From: Pomphorhynchus laevis
Lineage: Eukaryota; Acanthocephala; Palaeacanthocephala; Echinorhynchida; Pomphorhynchidae
Length of the DNA stretch: 64,000 nt
Direction: 5' to 3'
Assembly (NCBI GenBank): GCA_012934845.2
Contig: WNNJ02002565.1
Span: 1-64,000 of the forward strand
In this document: positions 55,034-64,000 of the stretch, one piece after another
How positions within the stretch are numbered: position 1 is the first letter of the stretch
Layout: each line of letters opens with the position of its first letter
The notes under the pieces: model-generated
What the model was told of the DNA's origin: nothing
The model's input: the letters and a program-made list of their open reading frames with translations, nothing else
Database searches by the model: none
Program-made: the position numbers and the translations under genes

Positions 55034-55789
55034 GTGATAACCGAGTCTAGCGATCATGCTTACACAAACAAGAAGATACTTCATAATTTCAAAAAAAAAC
55101 AAGAATTCACTTGCGACTGCTTAATCTTACAATTAGCTTCCGAAGCGTACCAATCCATATTCAGGCTGATAACAAAATCCGCCGAAACTGATCAGATATA
55201 TGTACTGCTAACCTACAAAAAGCAACCAAAATCAGCTCACTTCAGCAAAAATGATGTTGTACTTCCCTGCGTATCATACCGTGGTTTGTATAAAAACGAT
55301 TATGACAGCCGGATAAAAATAAATAGAGCGCTCTACTTCAACAACACCGAAAAGCTCGTTACGGAGCTGCTTGGCAACAAATGTAAAGTTGAATGTCCGC
55401 TCTCAGCGTCTGAAGTATACAATCATTACTTCAATCCACTTAATAGCGAAGAGCAGTCTTCACAATGCTATGAGCCCGACTTGCAATTAACACCACTTTC
55501 TTATGACGACAGAGCTAGTGCTTCCGAGTTTGACATTAGTGAATCCGATATAAGAACAGCAATCAGCACTATGAGCAAAAATACGTCTTCTGATACAGAC
55601 AATGTGAAGGTAAATCAAGGTCTCCGATTTGACCCTAAACTTCGTATATTGACTCTAATTTGCAATATGGCCTTGCGGTTATCATGCATGCCAAATGCAT
55701 GGAGGACTAAAAAATTCATCTTAATCCCAAAAGGCGGCAAATTCTCTGGATACTTCATTAAAGATTGCAATGCGCAAAGAGATTTCTAA
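55034..55789 (+). pseudogene. E10 pre-RT and RT motifs 0-1, copy B
   Basis: 251 residues. The shorter A run joins VITESSDHAYTNKK to the rest of the region, so this frame overlaps the end of the upstream piece by four bases. Otherwise as 18229-18963. Confidence 0.8.
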
Positions 55790-55917
55790 TCATACCGACC
55801 GATTACGATATCCAGTGTCCTTTGAAGGGTATTTCACAAAATGATTCTGCAAATGTTGAGAAAACATATCTCAATACCCAATGCTCAATTAGCATTTAGC
55901 AAAGACGCTTCGTATAC

Positions 55918-56433
55918 GTGCATCAAGGCAGTTCAACTAATGAAAAGCTACTGTCAGAGAAAAAGCAGCGCGTGCATATGGCAATGCTAGATATTAAGTC
56001 GGCCTTTGATACTGTATCTCATTTAACGATAACATCTAGGCTTAAACAACTCAATTGCCCGCGTTTACATATGAACTATATTTCGAATAGCTATCTTAAC
56101 GACATCACTAAATATATCTTAGGAAACGGAGAGACCGACGACATTCCTATCAAGCGCGTCGTCAAGCAGGGTGATCCATTGTCTTCGTTCATTTTCACAA
56201 TATGCTTAGACAAAGCCCTAGAAGGGTTGAAACCCCAAACTCATGGATTCATTCAAAATAGCTGTTTCTTAACTCACATTGCATACGCGGATGATCTAAT
56301 TATCGTGGCTAACATTCAAGCCAAACTGCAGCTGGCACTTGATCACTTGGTCAGTAATCTAGAGCCACAAGGACTAAATTTCAACGCCAAGAAATGCATT
56401 ACCATAAGTCAAGAATTCAAACAACTCAATTAG
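55918..56433 (+). pseudogene. E10 RT palm, copy B
   Basis: Identical translation to 19092-19607; motif A LDIKSAFD, motif B VKQGDPLSSF and motif C YADD are all intact. Confidence 0.84.
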
Positions 56434-56986
56434 ACACATACTTAATATGGCTTCACCATAAGGAATGAAAACATACCGGCAATGAGTCCAAATGATGACT
56501 TCAAGTACTTGGGGGTAAACCCCTTTAAACAGCTTCTTCCTGTAAATGTTAAAGCACAAATAAAGGCAGCCTTAACAGTGCTTTGTGCATCACAGATATC
56601 GCGAACGCAGATTTTCCACTAATCAACGACTACCTCATTCCTAGATTATTGTATAGTTGCTGCACCTGCACTATCTCTGTGACAAATCTCAATTCCATTG
56701 ACGCATACTGGAGAATGTAAAAAAAGATACTAAGATTGACACAATACATTAAAAACGGATTTGTGCATTAACCCGCGAGACTTGCAGGCATAAGTATCCG
56801 CTCAAATAAGCTACGAAGTCGCCGCTGCGATAATCAGATTATACGGAGAATTATGTCAAAACATTCCGGATTTTATCGACCCTTCCGTTGAAAGTGAATC
56901 GAAAGCGGCTAAGAAATCCGTAAACTCGCAATACGATGAAGTCTTATCATGTTCTGCCAAATTTCACAACAGGCTACGCCAGCAAT

Positions 56987-57066
56987 GGAGTAAATGCCTG
57001 ACTCAGGCACATGGTGTGGCAATAATGGAGTAAATGCCTGACTCAGGCACATGGTGTGGCAATAAT
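56987..57066 (+). repeat. 40-bp tandem duplication in E10 copy B
   Basis: GGAGTAAATGCCTGACTCAG plus 20 more bases occurs twice in a row; copy A (from 20160) has it once. It arose after the large duplication. Confidence 0.95.
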
Positions 57067-57263
57067 GACTAACGAAAGTACTGCTATACTATCCTCACTG
57101 ACTTCATTCCGCTACGTGATCTCCAACCAGAACAAATCCTAATCAATAAAACCCAAATCGTCTTGTTTACTGTTGATTTTGCAGTAGCATACGAAAAAGG
57201 CTCCAATTCGTTGAACAGCGTGGCTGAGTCAAAGCGAACCTTTCTCATCGAAAGATTCTGATA

Positions 57264-58514
57264 GCACATACCTAGAAGCAACTCCTTTCAATGACGAACC
57301 TGTAAGCGCCATTCAACATTCATTAAAATCTTACTGCTCCTTATTAAATTCTTCACAGCTTCACCAATGCAGGCAATGCATTTGCTCAACGACTATTTTC
57401 TACCGAAGCTAATCTACAAATGCCAATCGAGTAACATTTCCATATCTAAACTCCGCACAGTATATAACTTTCTTCGTAAATTCTGTAAGGCAACTGCTTC
57501 AGCTACCTCATTATGCTAACTCAAGATTCTGCCATCTTCCTGTGAAATATGGTGGACTCGGTATTCGCTCAATTCTTTTCGATTAGTGCAATTCCCGGAT
57601 TGAAACTCATCAGCATCTTGTATCGCACTTTGATTCTTTCATGAACGCATCAATTCAAAGTAGACTATTGGCAACAAAGCATGCCAGCAACAAACTTTAC
57701 GATGAATCAAAGTATCCACGTGATAATTTTCACAACGATTTAAAGCTTCCTGGCAAAAATGTATGACACAAGCAAACGGTACAAGCCTATTTTTCAACGG
57801 AGAAGCGCCACCTAAGAATCGTATTAACTTCAGCTATATTCGAAGACCACACCATATCTTTATCAAACTTGTGCTCTCACGTCTTGACATTCTTCCAACA
57901 ATGTCAGTTCTACATCGTATCGATAAGACACGCCCAACCGATTGTCGACGTTGCCAGAATTAGTGTAATACTAATCTACATGCCATCAATGGATGCACCT
58001 ATGTCACTGAGGCCATGATATCCTGGCATAATAGGGTAATAGACAGATTCCTCTTTGCATTTAAATTCTACGATTACAAAAATTTCAAATGTCATCTCGA
58101 ACCTCGTATTCGCACTGAGCATAACCTCTATCTTCAACCTGACGATATCTTAATCAACAACACTAAGCGCCGGTTATACATAGTTTGTTTCATAAGCAAT
58201 GGCAAAATCAACTATGTATAAACTGCGACTCATTAAAGAGATCTTTCGAATACAAGGTAAAGAAATATCAGGATCTAATCGGACCTTATGAGCTCAAATA
58301 TAATGTTCCCATTGAATCCATATACGTATTACCATTAATCTGCGGAAGCCGTGGTGATATACCAAATCCCTACTAGCTGGATAACGTGAGCTAAATATGC
58401 ATAAACACAAAACTGTAAATATGGGAATCACCGCTGCCGAACAGTCAATCTCAGTTTTCAACTGTTTTACCGAAGCGCGATATGGCAACCAATATGGTTA
58501 CCGAATCGCGATAC
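57264..58514 (+). mobile_element. R2 fragment E11, copy B
   Basis: Twin of 20398-21648, including the stop in the knuckle (57961-57963) and the microinversion at 58175-58220. Confidence 0.8.
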
Positions 58515-61500
58515 GATCCATAAACGCTCATTTTTCACGATTTGTATGTAAGCCCAGATATCAACGTATCTGGTGAAGTCATTGGCAAGATGGCTATTGT
58601 GACCAAGGTTAAAAGTAGACTTGTGATGCCCTACCCTGCTGAAGGACCTTGCGAGTGCATGTATTGCGAGCATACATTCATGAGTAGGTAACCTACGCTA
58701 AAATCTGCTCACATTTAATTGAAGAGCGCAGCATCGAAACCTTACAGTATGAGTGTAGAAAATACAATAGCTATAGAAACCATATGCTTGATAGTATGAG
58801 AAGGCATGCAAAAACTTGTTTCGAGAACGTGCTACTATCAAGACCAGACTACCCCTCTGCAGAAACTTCGGAAATCATTGATAACATCGAGGTTGAGTTC
58901 AAAAGCGATCGAGCAGATGATGATCACATATCGCAAGAGCAATTAAAAGTGCAAGTACGAAGGGGTGCAGACAACACTCCGGCAGAACCGACTGAACTTT
59001 CAATTAGACCTTTGTGTCCGACGTATGATACAGCGCCTATTAGTGGCGAATGCAAAAATACAGTTGCAGCAACTGTAAACGATGGATTGGCAGAGCTATC
59101 GGTTAGTATACAGAGGATACCCAATGACAACGATAGCTTGTCCGGTATGTAAGGCCGACTTTATGGGGTGATTTCGTCAGCGAATCTTCGCGGAACACTT
59201 TAGCAGCTCTCATCACAGCATGGCTTATTGCTATGAATGTGAGTATTGCTCTACCATACTGAGCGACAACGTGAAAATAGTACAGGGTCATTACAACGTT
59301 TGCGCAAGAATGGTATCCGCTGGCTACACTATCCCCAGAGGTGAAAAGCGAAACGCCAATAATAGATCTCTAAAATCTATTCTTGACGACAAAGATTCAT
59401 CCCCACAACTAACCAGTATTGCAAGTATTGAATGTGTCAATAAATCTTATCTAAATATTGGTCCTAAATATCTACTGGACGGTATGTCGTGTATCATCGG
59501 GCAAACTGTGTGCGAGGACAATGGATGAACGGGACAAGATCTGAGTAGCGACATTTCCTTTGATAGTGGGTGTAGTTCGAGCGTGCTTATATAGCCCGAT
59601 CACATAAAAGTTATCGATAACTCATCTAAATCGCTTGCGTCTAATTTTAATGTTCATGAGTTAGTTGACAAGGTGGTCTCCACAATGAATCTATCTAACC
59701 CTTCTAGTCAATATGGTGATGACAACTTGTCATATCCCGAATTTACAAACTTAGATCGTTGTCCTGAAATGTATGATAACTTATCGTTTCTCTCTGCCAT
59801 GGTAATTGAAATCATCACCACTGAATTAGCAAGGTCTGATCTAAATCACTGTTATTCTAGTTTCCTATCACGAATATTAACTAATATTGCCACTTTAAGA
59901 GACGCCCCTTCAATAAATTACATCAATTATCTTATTTTTGACGTAGCATCATATTTTAGACCTCACCAGGTCCGCTTCAGCCCTACTACTAACAATAGAG
60001 CGAAAACACTCGAGGTTGTACCTTTGAGCTTCAGTGTATCTAGCACTTTTTAATGTGGTCTATTGCAATGATGGTATTTAACAATTAAGTTAGATGGTCA
60101 TGGGTGGCTAAGGGTCTAATAGTTCACATCGAACAACATAAGGACTACTACACAAAGTTAATAAGCACCCGTAATGCATTGGGCTACACCTAAATGACGT
60201 CATCAAACAGATGAAAAGCAATGTCTCCTGCAGCTCTGATGTTGTCCTTCAATCGGCTGCTGAAGTACACAAGTCATCTTTTAAGATCATAGGAAGTGAA
60301 GTGGAACATGATCGTCTTTATTCCCTTTAAGTAACTAATGCTAGAATATATAGGTACACTATTTGGCAGAAATCTCTAATGATCACATAGTGCCTTGCGT
60401 TCTTATCAAGGGCTCATCAAAAAAGTTAAGAGAACCTTACAAGGAGAAGATATCCAGGATTATATTTTTCGAACACCAAAAAGTTAGTTAAAGAGATTAT
60501 GGGCGAAAATCATCAAATGCAGTGTCTCCTAACCCTGAAAGAAGTACAAAGTCACTACACGAATATCTTCAAGAGAGAGGTTTCTCGAGTAAACGCCAAT
60601 GTTGGGAACACTTGCATCAAATTCCACAACTACAAACTATTAGCGTCATTAATCTCGCTAGAGGAAGTTTTGACAACAATCAGGAACTCACCTGCAAATG
60701 CTAGTCCTGGACCAGATTGCATTACATTAACGGACCTGAAAAAGTACGACCCACATGGTTGCATTCTTGCTAGTATTTACAATTTCTGTATGTCGGCTCT
60801 CTACATGCCCAATTCCTGGCGGTGTCGTAGGAGCATACTGTTACCAAAAACCGGAAATTAAAATTTGACGACTGAGAGCTGGGAAGCAGATCACGAGATA
60901 TAGATAATTGGAGGACGATTACAGTTTATTCGACCATTGTTAGGACGCTACACAAACTACTACTTAAGCGAATTACTAACAGCTTTGCCTATAGAGCTAG
61001 ACAGGCAGCTTCTTCTACAAGCGGTTGCACGAAGAACATACATTTAGTGCAATTATTTCAAAAGTATTGAAACCAAAACATGCAACCGCACTAACTTGCG
61101 TTTCTTGATGTTAAGTCGGCGTTCGACACATTAGATCATGATGCCCTTTTTGTTGCACTGTCCAATGCTGGCTGCCCGAATTTTCTGCTCGACTACATCA
61201 GATGCTCATATGACATGTGTGACACTAGGTTTGCGCTTAAGGAAGGTAAGACTGACGCTGTATTAATTGAAAGAAAATGTCAAACAAGGCGACCTATTGT
61301 CGACTTTTTTTATTTTCTGTCGTATTGGATGAAGCTCTAGCAGATTGTCTTCCTCGAGTCAGGGATATGAAGACGATAACATTAGTATAGGCCATACCGC
61401 ATACGTAGACGACATACTATTGTTTGCGAACGATAAACACAAGATGCAGTTTGCACTCGACGAACTAAGCAACAAGCTAAGATGCTACGGACTGCGTTTT

Positions 61501-61536
61501 CGTCCTCAAAAGTGCTTCTCTATAATGTCCACTTTT
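58515..61536 (+). mobile_element. R2 retrotransposon E12, copy B
   Basis: Twin of 21649-24717 with pieces 58784-59152, 59220-59528, 59673-60053, 60499-60861 and 61345-61536. It lacks 20 bases in finger 2 (near 58540) and 27 bases near 59740 that copy A has. Confidence 0.78.
60499..60861 (+). pseudogene. E12 RT motifs 0-1, copy B
   Basis: Twin of 23680-24042; one residue differs near the start (LLTLK against LVTLK). Confidence 0.77.
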
Positions 61537-61743
61537 GCTGGTCGTTCTGCCTTTAATACACTAAGCCATATCGCATTATTGCAGCGGCTATTGGAAACAA
61601 ACTGCCCTTCTTACTTAATACGTTACAATGTGAATAGTTACGAAGACGTACATACATACGTTTGTGCTAAACACGGCAAAACGGAAATCATTGCAATTAA
61701 GCGAGGAGTAATACAAGGAGACCCGCTATCAGCCAGGCTATAA
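61345..61743 (+). pseudogene. Chimeric E12/E13 RT palm, copy B
   Basis: Identical translation to 24526-24924: E12 motif C (AYVDD) fused to E13 motif A-B. Confidence 0.78.
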
Positions 61744-62129
61744 ACAACATGTATTCAAGGCGCTCTTGATCTTCTAACTCCAAATAATCACGGTTTTGTT
61801 TTCATAAGAATGTTTCAATCACCCATCTTGCTTACGCTGATGACCTTATTCTGGAATCATAAGCCGTGTATTTCACAAGGTACTGTTAGCACACCTCTGG
61901 GACCACATTCAAGTTTTCATCAATCAATTAGCCTTCAGTGAGGATGCCACACTAATATGTATTAAAAGCATACGTCTTATAAAAAACTACTCGGTAAAAT
62001 GTAAGCAAAATATGCACATCGCTTTGATGGACATTAAGGCCGCCTTTAATACTCTCCTATAGGGCAATTTTGGAAAGGTTTTTAAAATTGGCCTGTCCGG
62101 TCTATCTCCACGATTATATCATGGGAAGC
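61537..62129 (+). mobile_element. RT scraps E13 and E13b, copy B
   Basis: Twin of 24718-25310; E13 ends and E13b begins at about 61855. Confidence 0.68.
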
Positions 62130-64000
62130 TATATTTCACAAAGTCTCTGATGTCAATGACCAATGTTCAAAATTCAAATTATTCGTTTCAACCAGGGCAC
62201 TTTCTATACGAGCTCACTCGTCCAAATGTAAGCATACAGGGGAAAATGTAGTCCGCGACTCAACACAAGCTCGCGTTTTGCGTTCTAATCAGACTGAGTC
62301 AGTAATTTACGATCTTTGTAATGATTTAGAACCTAATATCAGTTTCAATGTACAAAATGAAACAACATTATGCCTACCCGACCACCTGATTTGCAATCAA
62401 CAATCGATGATTTGTTCACCCTCATCAAATACAGACGAACAATGTGTGTCTTCTGACAATACAAGTCAGCCCGTTAAAACATCTTCAAGCCGTTCGGTAC
62501 TGAGTCTCGATAATACACGTTATAGGATAATGAAATCAAGACTCCGGTTGGTGATTCAGTTCAATGCGGCTCCATTACGCAGCAACTCTCAAGCACTATT
62601 ACTATATGTGTATCAAACAGCCGGATCCTGAACAAGTTCAAGTCGCATCTAATGAACTTTGTCGATTACTTTCAAATAAGGACATTGATTCGCCCGACCT
62701 TCATGAATGTGGAGATTTGTTAAATAATGTATCTGATGCGCTGAATGCCGGCTGCACTAGGCTATCACTTACCACGTTATGCTTTAATCAACAACATTTG
62801 TCCTCAGCTCAACCCGACAAAATCTACGATATCAATAGAAACCGACTTGGACAATATAACATTGCGGCAATAGCTAAACATCTATACAGTTTTCACATTC
62901 AGTTTAATATACATAGCAGATTTTGACGTATCATTTCAAGTCTCTAAAGCGAGATTGCGTCTCTTGATGAGCAACACTACGAACTGCTTCTAGATCGATT
63001 TTGAACACTTTATACTTCGTACTTCAACGCAGTGGATGGAAGGCGTGCACATAAAAGTAAATCTCTGCTAGAGACCTTAGGTCTTCATGCGGTGCAAATC
63101 CAATCGAGCGCCAACGACATAAAACGGTCAATATTCAACTCAATCTACAAGAATCCTACCCGTACAAAGGAGGTCCGACGAAAGATGATCGGCGAAATAA
63201 AGAGCGATAAAGCAAAATGGTCACAATTTTTATCGATAAACGATGAAACAACGATTGACTATTGTCGACTATTATCAGACTTGAAACAAAAAAGATCAAT
63301 TCACGGCCTCTCCTTATTGCAAATAGCAGCAGAAGCATACCAATCGATTTTTGAAGTAATTTGATCTACTGCGGAACAAGATATGATATATGCGCAGATA
63401 TCACCAATATCGAATTCGGCCAGGATTTGTTTCTTATAACTTTCGTAGAGTAACTCAATAGTTCCATGCGTCCCCGCAAAGCTGTCACGCAAAAATAGCA
63501 TAATAAGCTAACCCAACAGTGAAATAGATCGCTGTACTTCTGTAACACTCGGAAGCTAGCTGAGGAAATCTTAGGAGGCGAAAACAAGATCCAATGTCCA
63601 ATCGAGATAGGCGACATTGAAACTCGCTTCCGCCAATTGATAAAGCATCCGAACGCTTACGTGAGCGATAAAACACATATCAAAGGTTACATCATCTGTC
63701 TCTCAATAAAAATTGCGGTGAAAACATTCCGATTGTACAAAATGTCGATGTTTGAACTGTACCCAAGGAAATGACTGTCACTAGTAGATAATCCAACGAC
63801 CAAGGATATCAACAACTACATGCCGATCACAATATCTAGCATTCTATGTCGCATTTGGTATTTAGGACTGTCATTAAGTCCAGCAAAATGTATAGCTATT
63901 GGTGTCGATTTCGTACAAGGGCACATAAGGCATCAAACGTAACCCGTGATTTCGATCAACAACGTCACTATCCCGACTAGTGTCGACGAGAAGCATATCA
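62130..64000 (+). mobile_element. R2 retrotransposon E14, copy B (cut by window end)
   Basis: Twin of 25311-27181. Pieces 62278-62631, 62564-62926 and 63032-63364. It shows the same jump from RT motif 2 to beyond motif C at about 63854. The remainder lies outside the window. Confidence 0.75.

Larger units (their letters stand above)
53964..57263 (+). mobile_element. R2 retrotransposon E10, copy B
   Basis: Twin of 17137-20397. Pieces: 54129-54407, 54666-55037, 55034-55789, 55918-56433 (palm with all catalytic Asp). It differs by one A fewer in a run at about 55091 and by a 40-bp tandem duplication at 56987-57066. Confidence 0.83.
32344..64000. repeat. Long direct repeat, copy B
   Basis: Second copy of 1-27181, cut off by the window end inside element E14. 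It differs from copy A mainly by an extra 4484 bp near 45.0-49.3 kb, which holds the rest of element E7 and most of element Enew. Copy B looks like the ancestral arrangement, because copy A has a hybrid RT segment exactly where the extra DNA is missing. Confidence 0.93.

Noticed and set aside
1-64000. CRISPR arrays, operons or other bacterial features
   Set aside because: No regularly spaced short repeats; the 28S sequence and R2 elements show that this is animal DNA.
1-64000. LTR elements or Polintons
   Set aside because: No long terminal repeats, integrase, gag-like or protein-primed polymerase motifs found; all RTs are of R2 LINE type.

Overview
This window is animal DNA (an invertebrate is likeliest; I cannot name the species) made almost wholly of R2-type LINE retrotransposons lying among fragments of 28S rRNA gene. 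I see no convincing host protein gene. The R2 call rests on several signs together: element 3' ends abut TAGCCAAATGCCTCGTC, the 28S sequence just downstream of the canonical R2 cleavage site; some elements carry N-terminal CCHH/CCHC zinc fingers; they encode a reverse transcriptase (RT) with GVKQGDPLS and YADD-type motifs, a C-x2-C-x8-H-x4-C knuckle, and a PD...D restriction-like endonuclease (RLE). Every recognisable element is on the + strand.

Layout. Copy A (1-27181) and copy B (32344-64000) are near-identical direct copies of one long segment. Copy B has about 4.48 kb extra near 45.0-49.3 kb, holding a further R2 element with a long four-finger N-terminus. In order, copy A holds E1 (1-3921), a 28S block with an R2 tail (3922-4762), E2 (4763-8841), a short insert E3 (8850-9169), truncated pieces E4-E6 (9291-11621), a 28S block (11622-11875), pieces E7-E9 (11876-17078), a 28S scrap, E10 (17137-20397), E11, E12, two RT scraps and E14 (25311-28495). 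Copy B repeats this order until the window ends inside E14.

The stretch 27182-32343 occurs once. It contains the end of E14, a 28S block (28533-28912), a fossil of an RNA virus, tentatively toti-like (28913-31370, a capsid-like frame followed by a probable polymerase fragment), and then the 5' end of the copy-B E1 element, including a strongly structured RNA segment (31371-31475).

The 28S pieces are not ordinary rRNA genes. In three places the sequence downstream of the R2 site is followed by the same AT-rich linker of about 55 bp; in two of them the linker leads into the sequence that normally lies upstream of the site. This permuted order is what a tandem array of a short 28S segment would give, so the R2 elements may be living in a 28S-derived satellite rather than in rDNA. 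The R2 copies belong to at least four divergent lineages; nearly all are broken, truncated or chimeric, and several 5' junctions carry foldbacks. The best preserved parts are the N-terminal frame of Enew (46133-48025) and the RT-RLE half of E7 in copy B (44219-45976).
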